Shown here in pieces: positions 51,001-62,100 of a stretch of DNA of 64,000 nucleotides. Under the pieces are notes generated by a model. That model did no database searches and was not told the DNA's origin. It saw only the letters and a program-made list of their open reading frames with translations. Every line of letters starts with the position of its first letter. The first letter of the stretch is position 1. The position numbers were made by a program, and so were the translations under genes. Where the stretch lies: NCBI GenBank assembly GCA_030068145.1, contig JAPJBO010000613.1, positions 62,001-126,000 on the forward strand, written 5' to 3'. The DNA is from Diplonema papillatum (taxonomy: Eukaryota; Euglenozoa; Diplonemea; Diplonemida; Diplonemidae).

Positions 51001-54000
51001 TAAATATAGCGCGTATTATTAAATATAGCGCGTATTATTAAATATAGCGCGTATTATTAAATATAGCTCGTATTATTAAATAGCTCGTATTATTAAATAT
51101 AGCGCGTATTATTAAATATAGCGCGTATTATTAAATATAGCGCGTATTATTAAATATAGCGCGTATTATTAAATATAGCTCGTATTATTAAATAGCTCGT
51201 ATTATTAAATATAGCGCGTATTATTAAATATAGCGCGTATTATTAAATATAGCGCGTATTATTAAATATAGCGCGTATTATTAAATATAGCTCGTATTAT
51301 TAAATAGCTCGTATTATTAAATATAGCGCGTATTATTAAATATAGCGCGTATTATTAAATATAGCGCGTATTATTAAATATAGCGCGTATTATTAAATAT
51401 AGCGCGTATTATTAAATATAGCGCGTATTATTAAATATAGCGCGTATTATTAAATATAGCTCGTATTATTAAATAGCTCGTATTATTAAATATAGCGCGT
51501 ATTATTAAATATAGCGCGTATTATTAAATATAGCGCGTATTATTAAATATAGCGCGTATTATTAAATATAGCGCGTATTATTAAATATAGCTCGTATTAT
51601 TAAATAGCTCGTATTATTAAATATAGCGCGTATTATTAAATATAGCGCGTATTATTAAATATAGCGCGTATTATTAAATATAGCGCGTATTATTAAATAT
51701 AGCTCGTATTATTAAATAGCTCGTATTATTAAATATAGCGCGTATTATTAAATATAGCGCGTATTATTAAATATAGCGCGTATTATTAAATATAGCTCGT
51801 ATTAAAAAATAGCTCGTATTATTAAATAGCGCATTTTTGGCGTTGCCGCCCGTCAGGGTTGGCGTCGTACTGGTGCATGGTCGGCGGCGCGCCCGCCCGT
51901 GTCATCGTTTCTGAATAGCTATTTCGGCCGTCTCGAGGGCCACGATGGAACCGGCATCCGATCCTGCACATTGGACACCGAGCTCTCCCAGTTGTTAATC
52001 CATCTCAGCTTCGTTCAGCAGCTCAGTAGGCGGTGCACTAGCCATTTTCTTTTTGTTGCCTGGTGACAAAATGTGTTTTGTTGTTGGTCTCCGCCCTTCT
52101 CCAGATTTGGACCTGTATCGGCTTTTACGTCTTCACTGTTCAGCGATTTCTGCACTTTTGGGGCCCACCGGTCAGTGTCACATGCTCCTTCTCTCCGGCC
52201 TCAAACTATGGTGCATATGGGTGTTCCTCAATGTGCACATATTATTAAATATGCTCGTATTATTAAATAAGCTCGTATTATTAAATATAGACCAACCACG
52301 CTCGTATTATTAAATATACTCGTATTATTAAATATACTCGTATTATTAAAAAAGCTCGTATTATTAATATACTCGTATTATTAAATAAGCTCGTATTATT
52401 AAATATAGACCAACCACGCTCGTATTATTAAATATACTCGTATTATTAAATATACTCGTATTATTAAAAAAGCTCGTATTATTAAATATAGACCAACCAC
52501 GCTCGTATTATTAAATATGCTCGTATTATTAAATAAAAGTTATTTAATATTATGCGGGGGGGGGGGGGGTTATAATGGTTACGGGTTGTTTATTCAGTGC
52601 ACGTTTTTTAGAGTTCCGGGTGACCATTGTAAAGGTTCCTTTAAGGTATCGTAAACTACTATGTGTATCGTATCTGCGGTGGTTTTTGCGGTTTAAAGCG
52701 TATGGCAGTGGCATCGGACACGTTGTCTTCTTGGAAAAGGGTTGGCTCGACGAGTTGGAGGTGCAACTGCCATGCCCCCGTGTAAATTTAGAGTCCTTTT
52801 GGGGTCCATGTAGGGTTCCTTTAGGGTCCTTTAGAGTCCTCTTAGAGTTCTTCGAGACTAGAGGTCCTATGAACATGCAATGTGAATAGCCTCTATTCGA
52901 GCCAACCCGGCTTTTAAAGTTGCGAAAAGTGCATTGTTTTTGAACTAGATAATTGTGCGGAGCTAGCTTTTTTTCCCCCTGCCAAAATGCATAGGGGTGG
53001 CGGGCGTCGGCCTTCAGGCCGGTAAGCCCGGGTTCGAACACCGCCCATCACACTTTTTCGGTCGAAGGGTCCTTTAGAGTCCTTTTAGGGTCCTTTAGAG
53101 TCCGTTTAGGGTTCCTGTAGGGTCCTTCTAGAGTCCTATTAGGGTTCTTTTAGGGTGGTTTTAAGGTTCTTCTAGGGTCCTTTCAGAGTCCTTCTAGAGT
53201 TCTTTTGGAGTCCTTCCAGAGTCTTGTTAGGGATTCTTCAGGCATACCGACGAGGAGTCGCTGGTAGTGTCCACGGAGGGCAGCGCCCGACTTGTCGTCG
53301 AGGATTTCGCCGTTGCGCACGTCGCCGAGCCCCGCGAGCATGATGGGCCCCCTCGCTGCCTTGCGGTTGCTCTTTCTTCGTGTAGAGTCCTTCTAGGGTC
53401 AGTTTACGGTACTTTTAGGGTCCTTCTAGGGTCTTTTAGAGCCCTTTTAGGGTCCTTAAAGGGTCATTTAGAGTCCTTTTAGGGTCCTTAAAGGGTCATT
53501 TAGAGTCCTTTTAGGGTCCTTAAAGGGTCATTTAGAGTCCTTTTAGGGTCCGTAAAGGGTCCTTTGGAGTCCGTTTACGGTCCGTTTACGGTTCTTTTAG
53601 GGTCCTTTAGAGTCCGTTTAGGGTCCTTAAAGGGTCCTTCAGAGTCCTTTTAGGGTCCTTAAAGGGTCCTTTAGAGTCCTTTTAGGGTCCTTAAAGGGTC
53701 CTTTAGAGTCCTTTTAGGGTCCTTAAAGGATCCTTTAGAGTCCTTTTAGGGTCCTTAAAGGGTCCTTTAGAGTCCTTTTAGGGTCCTTTAGAGTCCTTTA
53801 GAGTCCTTTAGAGTCCTTTAGAGTCCTTTTCGGTTCTTGAAGGGTCCTTTAGAGTCCGTTTAGGGTTCCTGTAGGGTCCTTCTAGAGTCCTATTCGGGTT
53901 CAGAGTCCTTCTAGAGCCCTATTAGGGTTATTTTAGGGTGGTTTTAAGGTTCTTCTAGGGTCCTTTCAGAGTCCTTTTAGAGTTCTTTTAGAGTCCTTCC

Positions 54001-56152
54001 AGAGTCTTGTTAGGGATTCTTCAGGCATACCGACGAGGAGTCGCTGGTAGTGTCCACGGAGGGCAGCGCCCGACTTGTCGTCGAGGATTTCGCCGTTGCG
54101 CACGTCGCCGAGCCCCGCGAGCATGAGGGCTCCCTCGCTGTCTGCAAGGTCGCCGGCTTCAAGGAGCTCCTGCAGTCTGCCTCTGTCCTCCTCCTCTTCC
54201 TTCGCGTCTTCCTTCATCGCGCGGAACACGGTGAAGATGCGGAGATCCGCGCATCTGGCGAGGACACCCATCAACGCATTGTACGTGAACGTGTTGGGCC
54301 GGATGTCGTGCTCGTCCATCTCGTTGAACAGCGACAAAGACAGGACGGCTATCGCGCGCATGCCAGACTCCTGCTGCTCCTTGTTCCTCCTATTCGCAGC
54401 AGCCTGCTTCTTGCCCAAGACGAAGTCAAGCCGCTCTCGGCACATGTCTATCAGGATATTGTACGTCGTCACGTCTGGCTGCAAGCCCTCGGCTTTCAGC
54501 TCCTCGAAGAGTTTGAATGCTTTATCGTAGTCGTTGAACCGTTGGCAGGCGCGCATCAACGTGTTGTACGTGCGGAGGTTCGGCTGGATGCGCTGCTTGA
54601 TCATGTCTTCGAACATCTGCGCCAGCAGGTCGGCGGGGCTCTCGGAGAAGACGTTCATCAGGCAGTTGTACGTGTGCACGTTCGGCGCAACCTTCCGCTC
54701 CTTCATCTCCTCGAACAGCTGGCTCGCCTGCTGCTCGTCGCGTCGAAGCACGCAGAAACCTTTGGAATTGATATTTGGCTATACTGATGGATCAGAGTGC
54801 CATGCGACTGCAGACTGAACATCGCGCATCGTCCTAATTGACTGACATTGGTCCAACTTTCGTCTACTGCAGTCTGACGTTAGTCTGACGTTAGTCTGAC
54901 GTTAGTCTGACGTTAGTCTGACGTTAGTCTGACGTGAGTCTGACGTGAGTCTGACGTTAGTCTGACGTTAGTCTGACGTTAGTCTGACGTTAGTCTGACG
55001 TTAGTCTGACGTTAGTCTGACGTTAGTCTGACGTTAGTCTGACGTTAGTCTGACGTTAGTCTGACGTTAGTCTGACGTTAGTCTGACATTCTACAGAAAA
55101 TAAGCCTGACAACAGTCAGACATTACTCTGACACTAATCAAACATTGCTTCTGACATTGGTCTAGCATTGGTCTGACATTGGTCTAGCATTGGTCTGACA
55201 TTGGTCTAGCATTGGTCTGACATTGGTCTAGCATTGGTCTGACATTGGTCTAGCATTGGTCTGACATTGGTCTAGCATTGGTCTGACATTGGTCTAGCAT
55301 TGGTCTGACATTGGTCTAGCATTGGTCTGACATTGGTCTAGCATTGGTCTGACATTGGTCTGATTCGTGTCGGACGAACGGTGTCATTAGCCTGGCAGCC
55401 GTCGGATTATCTTCCGACCTTGTCATTCGATAGAGCTGTGGGTGCAGTCTGCCTGCGACGTGTGGAAAACAGCATACCCAGCAGAGCATTGCACATGTTG
55501 ACATCTGGCTGGATGCCGTACACGGTCTTCATCTCGGCGAATAGCTCGAACGCCCTGTCGAAGGCGTTGGACCGCTCGCAGGCGCGGATGAGGTACTGGA
55601 ACGTCTGCAGGTCGGGCCGGAGGGACGAGTTGCCCTTGGCGGTGTCGTCCTTCATCTGCTGGTAGATGAGCAGGCACTCTTCTTCGCCGGCGTCGAGCAT
55701 CAGCGCCAGCAGGTTGTTGAAGGTGTGCTTGTCCAGCGGGATGCCGATCGCCCGCATCTTGCAGATGACCCGCACCGCCAGCTGCCGCCTCTCCTCCTTC
55801 GGCTTCTTCAACGCATTCCGCAGCAGCGCGTTGAACGACCCGACGGTGTGCGGACACTCTTCGACCACGTCGTTGTCCTCCCGCGCGGTGCGGTCCCGGG
55901 TCTTCCTCTCCTGTCCGACCTTCTGCCGCGTCAGGTCCTTCTTCTGCCGGACCAACGGCTGGTCTTTCTTCACCGTCGTCAGGAACACCGACGGCTGCTT
56001 TTTTTGCGCCACCGACCCATGCCGACTCCACGGGCTCCTCGTCGGGCTCATGTCCCTGGGGGACGGGACGACGTACCCGGGTGAGTTGGGGTCAGCGGAT
56101 GTGGCGGTGGTTGTCGTCGTGGCGTTGGTGTTGTTGTTGTTGTAGTTGTTGC

Positions 56153-56195
<43 letters not shown>

Positions 56196-56483
56196 GATGC
56201 TGTTGCTGTTGCTGGCGTTCGGCTGCGTCCCCATCATCCCTGCGCCGGTCGACGGCGGCGCGTCGGAGGCGAGGGCGCCGCTGATGGTGTTCGCCTGGGC
56301 CGAAGAGATGCCGGCGGCGGGGCCGCCGGCCTTGTAGGCCCGGCGCTGCGCTTCGTGGCCCACCTTCCGCGTGCGCCCCGACGCGGGCCCGCCCGGAGAA
56401 GGCTCGAACCCTCTGTCCAGGACCTCGAGCCGGTTCTGCGACGACAGCACCTTCTCCTTCAGCTTCCGGGGAAAGAGATTCAT
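48093..56483 (-). CDS. PPR protein, about 987 residues, three exons
   Basis: Pentatricopeptide-repeat RNA-binding protein, a family that acts on organelle transcripts. Exons on the minus strand: 56483-55478, 54759-54031 and 49321-48093, both joins phase 1 with GTATGC donors. N-terminus MNLFPRKLKEKVLSSQNR is basic. Residues 60-160 are low complexity with a long Asn run. PPR motifs start near residue 220 (SFNALLRNALKKPKEERRQL) and run almost to the C-terminus: exon 1 ends NALLG, which joins FCVLRRDEQQASQLFEEM in exon 2; exon 2 ends RLLVG, which joins DEYITRQSAFGVKPDITTYQ. Many helices carry the TYN-LL...A.EVF.EMK pattern. The C-terminus ends DAEAAAAIAAPS. No DYW, E or SMR domain. The organelle is unknown. 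All three exons have partial copies nearby (49560-50640, 53237-53355, 56700-57790). Confidence 0.92.
49556..50640 (-). pseudogene. two tandem partial copies of PPR exon 3 and its acceptor (645-bp unit)
   Basis: Units 49560-50204 and 50205-about 50640 repeat the 5' third of exon 3 (KPDITTYQTLIYAAERMGKA to FEAFRELEE), its acceptor (CAG before GAGACGAATAC) and the upstream intron with poly-T and TTCGCTTTGAGGATCCGGGG. Relative to the true exon each copy has lost about 90 codons internally, joins to GQETMARSRGMTCRRTRMAS, and then stops. Copy 2 has further changes (TTTAAATCAAAG). The two are nearly identical, so the amplification is recent. Use as alternative exons would truncate the protein. Confidence 0.75.
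50650..50880 (+). repeat. dispersed repeat family A
   Basis: TTAGAGTTAAAGTTCGCTTG to TCTTGGGCCCCCCACG, closest to the copy at 37560-37750. It lies between the exon copies and the C-tract element in PPR intron 2. Confidence 0.78.
50925..52573. mobile_element. C-tract TIR element, copy 3 (PPR intron 2)
   Basis: Left end TAAACCCCCCCCTCGCATAA then TGCTAAATA; right end complement TATAACCCCCC... then CGCATAATATTAAATA. A huge TATTATTAAATA array fills the left half (50945-51835), and a second, different one lies at 52235-52545. The 400-base centre (51836-52235) is GC-rich with no recognised protein. Termini match copy 1 (17456) at TAAACCCCCCC(C)(G)TCGC(T/A)TAAT. Confidence 0.72.
50945..51835. repeat. 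GCGCGTATTATTAAATATA satellite with higher-order periodicity
   Basis: About 47 units of 16-19 bases: TATTATTAAATATAGCGCG (common), with the shorter TATTATTAAATAGCTCG and TATTATTAAATATAGCTCG variants recurring as a pair every 6-9 units. So blocks of about 120 bases were themselves amplified. Confidence 0.93.
52790..54000 (+). repeat. degenerate GGGTCCTTTAGAGTCCTTTTA array in PPR intron 2
   Basis: Alternating AGGGTCCTTTAGAGTCCTTT and AGGGTCCTTAAAGGGTC words with frequent substitutions, interrupted at 52865-53060 by unique DNA and at 53237-53355 by a copy of the end of PPR exon 2. The last words abut the donor of exon 2. Confidence 0.88.
53237..53355 (-). pseudogene. copy of the 3' end of PPR exon 2 with its donor
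   Basis: Matches 54014-54135 almost base for base (SGAALRGHYQRLLVG and the following GTATGCCTGAAGAATCC), then diverges at the inner side. It supplies a second intact donor 800 bases downstream in the intron but no acceptor that I can see. Confidence 0.75.
54863..55365. repeat. two adjoining satellites in PPR intron 1
   Basis: First GACGTTAGTCT 11-bp units (about 20, 54873-55085), then a short transition, then GACATTGGTCTAGCATTGGT 22-bp units (about 9, 55155-55360). The 22-mer looks like two diverged 11-mers, so the second array may have grown from the first. Confidence 0.92.
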
Positions 56484-56699
56484 CGGGCCCCTTCCCCCTT
56501 TCCCCTTGCCTTTCCCTCCGCCCCCCTCTCAGGGGTCCTACAAGAGCGGGAAATCGGTTTTGGCGTTTCGAAAGTTGAAGTTAAGCTTGAGACAAGTCCG
56601 TCGTCCGGGTGACCTCTGCTACATGAGTTCTTTCACAAAAAGACTGAAATTGAGTGTGTATTCGGATATTTTTTCGCACGGTTGAAATTGTCTTTGCTT

Positions 56700-57790
56700 G
56701 GAACTCTTTTCGTTTTCGTTCCTTTTCCATCCGACGATTCTTTTACGCGACCCTTTTGAAGTGCAAGCTCTTTTAGTCAGGTCCCGTCACACCAACGAAA
56801 AAAGGTCTTTCACTGATAGCTCTTCTTCGCTATCGTGTTTAGCGTGCATTGGTTCGCCTGGGCTGAAGGAGAAGGGATGCCGGCGGCGGGGCCGCCGGCC
56901 TTGTAGGCCCGGCGCTGCGCTTCGTCGGCCCACCTTCCACGTGCGCCCCGACGCGGGCCCGCCCGGAGAAGGCTCGAACCCTCTGTCCAGGACCTCGAGC
57001 CGGTTCTGCGACGACAGCACCTTCTCCTTCAGCTTCCGGGGAAAGAGATTCCCCTTCCCCCTTTCCCTTGCCTCTCCCTCCACCCACCACCCCCCCCCTC
57101 TCAGGGGTCCTACAAGAGCGGGAAATCGGTTTTGGCGTTTCGAAAGTTGAAGTTAAGCTTGAGACAAGTCCGTCCGGGTGACCTCTGCTACATGGGTTCT
57201 TTCACAAAAAGACTGAAATTGAGTGTGTATTCGGATATTTTTTCGCTCGGTTGAAATTGTCTTTGCTTGGAACTCTTTTCGTTCCTTTTCCATCCGACGA
57301 TTCGATTCTTTTACGCGACCCTTTTCAAGTGCAAGCTCTTTTAGTCAGGTCCCGTCACACCAACGAAAAAAGGTCTTTCACTGATAGCTCTTCTTCGCTA
57401 TCGTGTTTAGCGTGCATTGGTTCGCCTGGGCTGAAGGAGAAGGGATGCCGGCGGCGGGGCCGCCGGCCTTGTAGGCCCGGCGCTGCGCTTCGTCGGCCCA
57501 CCTTCCGCGTGCGCCCCGACGCGGGCCCGCCCGGAGAAGGCTCGAACCCTCTGTCCAGGACCTCGAGCCGGTTCTGCGACGACAGCACCTTCTCCTTCAG
57601 CTTCCGGGGAAAGAGGTTCATCGGGCCCCTTCCCCCTTTCCCTTGCCTCTCCACCCACCACCCCCCCTCTCAGGAGTTCTATAGGTACAGGAGCGTGAAA
57701 TCGGTTTTTAGCGTTATTCAAGTTGGAGCTCGCTTGAGACACTGACCGAGGTTAAAGTCTCCGGGTGACCTTTGTTCCTTGGGTTCTAGC
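56700..57790 (-). pseudogene. two further copies of the PPR 5' end and exon 1 start
   Basis: The segment 56270-56690 (exon 1 codons 1 to about 70 plus about 200 bases upstream) recurs at about 56860-57240 and 57420-57660, with unit spacing of about 565-590 bases. The copies keep KLKEKVLSSQNRLEVLDRGF but change frame after RKVG and end GEPMHAKHDSEEELSVKDLF. The nearest-gene copy alone connects to the rest of exon 1. The ATG before NLFPRK is present in the outer copy (about 57620). They could serve as alternative first exons or promoters. Confidence 0.7.
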
Positions 57791-57825
57791 GGTATTTGAA
57801 TTGTGTTCGAGAACGGGAATTAGCC

Positions 57826-57980
57826 CCGTTGGGGGGGCTAATTCCCATTCTAGAACTGTTTTTTAACTTTTTGCCCATTATAGAACAGTCGCTAACTTTG
57901 TGCCCATTATAGAACTGTTTTTTAACTTTTTGCCCACTCTCGATAACTTTGTGCCCATTATAGAACATTCGCTAACTTTG
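57826..57980. repeat. GCCCATTATAGAACTGTTTT tandem words
   Basis: Four to five units of AACTTTTTGCCCATTATAGA and CGCTAACTTTGTGCCCATTA, preceded by a small inverted repeat GGGAATTAGCCCC / GGGGCTAATTCCC (57810-57847). Confidence 0.8.
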
Positions 57981-59140
57981 CGAATTGGAAGGTCGGTTCC
58001 TTCCCAAAAAAAAGTGTGAATTCGGTAACTTTCGCTCGGTTGAAGAAATTGTCTGTGCTGGGAACTTCCGCAGCTAACGTAATTAGGGCGGGCACGGCTT
58101 CACCAGCTTCATGTCGCAAGACAACATTGGATTAGCTCTTCTCTTGGTCTGGTGTCCTGCTGGCAACTTGATTCGCCTGGGCCGAATGCTGACGGTGCCA
58201 GCGTTCACTTTAGCCTTTGCAACGAATTGTTGCCGCAGAAAGAAAAACGAACGCGAAGGATGCTGTTGGCAGGAAAGCGATGTCGTCTAAGGGGGAAACT
58301 AAGAGAGAAGCAAGAAAGAAAAAGAAGGGAGAAGAAAACAAAAGGCCACGGAAAAGACAGGAGACAACAAGAAGGCGAGAGAGAGAGAGACGAGTCGGGT
58401 GCAGGGACATCTCTCCGGGAAGTTTCCGGTCTCCATGTCGCTTTAACTTGCACCCACAACGATTGCCGTCGCGTTTGACTAAGCCGGTCCAGTCCATTCT
58501 GGTAGACCATAAAAATACACCGCGGATAGTTTTGCTCGTATCGTCAGATCCGATCCGACAGCCGCATTGAGTCGGCCGTGCTTCCGAAAAGACCATCATC
58601 AGAGCGTCAGACAGCATGCACACGGTGTGCATCTCATGGCCTGGTGGGTTGCAATGCCGAAGGCGAGACCCCTGCACAGTAATACGCACCGATGTTTTCA
58701 ACGAAAGGCTACTTGCCCCATACGAGCAGCGGCACGTGCACGCTTACTTCAGACAGCCTGAACACCTTCTGCGACTAGAGACTCTCTCATCTTCAGATCT
58801 GATCCGACAGATGACACGTTCAGCTGATGATGCTTCCGAAAGACGGAGGATTGCCCACCGCGGAAGACGTCAAATGTCACAGCAGCCTGGTCTTCCACAC
58901 CTTAAACCAATCGGATCCGACCCACCACACGTTGTTGTCGGCTGGCGATGCTTTCGAAACGAAGGTGTCCACCGCAGAAGACGTCAAGATCGTCAAGTGT
59001 CGCAGCAGCCTGGTCTTGCACGCTCATTCAGACAGCATGGACACCTACAGCGAATCTGATCCGACACACGACACGTTCAGCAAGGACCGTCCACCGCAGA
59101 TCAGATGTCAAGTGACAGCCTTGGTCTTGGGGGGGGTATT
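57981..59140. other. intergenic, no gene seen; degenerate repeats
   Basis: 58378-58430 is a 5' piece of family D. 58545-59100 contains loosely repeated blocks (TCTGATCCGACAG, GACGTCAA, TGTC(A/G)CAGCAGCCTGGTCTT) about 90-120 bases apart, reaching to the KIFBP stop codon. No gene is supported. Confidence 0.5.
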
Positions 59141-62100
59141 TCATGCGGATGACATGTACACCTTCTGCAAGTCTCTCATCTTCGACGGCAGCAGCTGGAC
59201 CATCTCCGAGGCCAGTTCGATCTGCAGCTTGGTGGTTTCCTCCTGTGAGAGCCGCGAGGCGAACTGTGGGTGGGCCTGCGCCCAGGCGACGAGCTGGTTG
59301 TACTCGGTGCACGCGACGTTAAGTTGGTCGTACTCTTGCTTCGGGTTGCTGGCGTACAGCTTCGACCGCAGCCGGATGCCGTGCATCTTGGCGGAGATGT
59401 ACGCGTGGCACAGATCCGGGTCGAGCTCAGGTGGCGCGATGGTGGAGCCGTCGTCCTCGAACGTCGTATAGAACTTTTCGAAGTACGTCGCCGCTTTGAC
59501 CATCACCTTGTTCACCGCCGCCTTCGACAGAGGCAGCGACTTGTCGGCGATCTCGCGCCTGTGGTTCCGCTGCGCGATGCGCAGGTCCGACGCCTCTAAG
59601 AAGATCTCCCCCAGCTCGAACCAAACCTGCCTCTGCAAGTTGAGGTAATGCTTTGCGTTCAGCTGTCCCGGCAGCGGTTCGAGCAGCTTCGCCCGCTCCT
59701 TAAGCACCGCGACCCTCCGGTCTGTGCCGTGTCCGTAGTAGTCCTCGGGCTCCTCGCCCCAGACCATGATCGCCTTCAGGAAGTGCGAGATGTCCTGCAT
59801 GATGGCAATGTAGTCGGTCACGAACCCGTCGAAGCAGTACCACTCGAGCGCCTTCTTGTACCGGGCGTGCGCCTCGCGGAACAGCGAGAGCACGATCGGC
59901 CACCCCTTCGCGCCCCGCGGGATCGGCTCGGGCTGCGCCGGCTTCTCGATGTCGCAGGTGAAGTCGACCCACCACTCGAAAGGAATCGACTTCGGCGGCT
60001 CGGGCTCGTCGTCGTCCTTGTTCCCGGTGTACTCGTCCCTGTGTGAAGTATTAGCATGGACTTGGGGGGGAAAAACTTAGTTTAATGTTCAGGCAGGACA
60101 CTGCCTCTCGTGTATGTTTGATGCTAGCATCAAGTCTTCTTCGCGGGAATGCAGAGTCTTGTTTAATTTTCTTTATTTTTCCACTTTTCTTCTTTCTTTC
60201 TTGTCGGGGGTAAGCTTGGTATTGTGGATTCGTCCCTGTGCGAAGTATTAGCATAGACTTCGGGGAGATTGCAAGAACGTGCTTGGAATGGGTATGTGCT
60301 CAACACCGCGCTGGCCCCGTCTGCGCCGTGTTTCGGTCCTTTAAGCCACGGACACATAAGGCGGACCACCATCAGCGCGGAACCTGAGTGTCTGCAGACA
60401 GGACAGCGGTGTGAGTCTGGTTTATCAGGCGCCTTGGGGAAAGGGGGGGGGTCGTTGTATACACCACGTACTTGTCATACGTATGACAAGTACATGTACT
60501 TGTCATATGACAAGTACCTACTTGTCATATGACAAGTTTTGTGGAGAAATATCTCTACTCTCGCATACAATTGGCTGAGAAAAGAATGGTATACAACCCA
60601 ATACTCGCAAAAAGTATGAAATCAAGCGACAACTTACTGTTCAAGCTCTGTGACAGAAGAAACAAAGACGGAAAGCTCACCCAGTTCCTGCACTTAGGTC
60701 CCAAAGGAGTTTGCGCGAGATGGCTATGCTCTGCGGTACGAAATGGAAGAAAGGAATTGGACACAGACAGACCAACTGCCGTATCCGGCCAACCAAACCC
60801 TGCTTGCAGACATCACCATTGCCAAGATAGGCAACAAACACACGCCCCTCACCATGACCGCAAACCCGCACACCTGGACAAGACAAAAACGAAAACAAGA
60901 AGTCCGCGACATGGGAAGCGATGGGCATCCCACACTTCCCGACAAACATTCGACGCGACATGCTATCCTTCGAACTCCAGACCAAGCATGTTGATTTTCA
61001 ACTGAAACCTCTCCGTCCGCCGCCTCTTCCACCAGTTCCCGAAGTTCTGACGAACGACACAATACACTTGTGTAAGTGTATTGCTCGTGCTGACGACGAG
61101 GCCACCCCAAAGTTGGACTCGACTTCGCGACGTGGGCTTTAGTGAGCACTGCGGCTAAAAGACAGGGTGGGGCCAGAAGTATTTTGGTAGCCCGCAAGAC
61201 AGAGAGAGGGGGCGATTCTGAAGGCGTGTGTTTGTAGAGAAACCTTCTAATCTACAAATAACGCTAGAAACACCGTGGTGGAGGGTGTTGCTGGTGCAGA
61301 GGACAGTACCGAGGAAGCAGAAGTCTTTTGTTGCATGTGCCGAAAGACCGGCTTTTCCAGCATCAGGGGTTTGTATGCACACCATGATCGGCCTCCATTA
61401 CACGCGAGTCAAGCAGAACTGCCCGTTCTGCAATAAGCATGTCGGGACACTTGGCTTTAGGCAACACTTACTGTATGTGCACCCAAAGAAGCTGATAAGA
61501 AAACCTGTCCTCTGTGCCTCCAACTTTTTGTTCTCGGAGGCAACGGGACAACCGCATCTTCCGTTCTTTTCCTCGTTTCGTGGTGCCACTATCTTTATAG
61601 ATCCTCGGATGAACTAGCCCTTGATAAAAGCTTGCCTCCATTTGCACCGCAGAACATCCATCTCGCGCAAACCCCTTTGGGACCTAGGGAGAGCTTTCCG
61701 TCTTTGTTTCTTCTGTCACAGAGCTTGATCAGTCAGTTGTCGCTTGAATTAATACCTTTTGCGAGTATTGGGTTGTATACATACGTTTCTCAGCCAATTG
61801 TATGCGAGACTAGAGTAATTCCTTCACAAAACGTGTCATATGACAAGTAGGTACTTGTCATATGACAAGTACAACGTACTTGTCATACGCATGACATTTA
61901 CGTGGTGTAATGGTTTAGCTTGAAGGGAATTGGGAAGGTTGAAAAAGGTTTTGGGGGTCACCGTCGGTTTGTGTTTTTTTTTATTTTTTGTGTTTCCGGC
62001 GTTTTGTTTTTTTGTTTTTTTGGGGCAATTATTTTTCCGGGGGTTCGCGGTACCCTGCTTTTCCGGAAGATAATGATATCTTTTCTTTTCTCTCTGGCGC

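Noticed and set aside
52990-53052. tRNA 3'-half-like sequence (GGCCGGTAAGCCCGGGTTCG then AACACCGCCC)
   Set aside because: Only a T-arm-like part is present, with no pairing 5' half.
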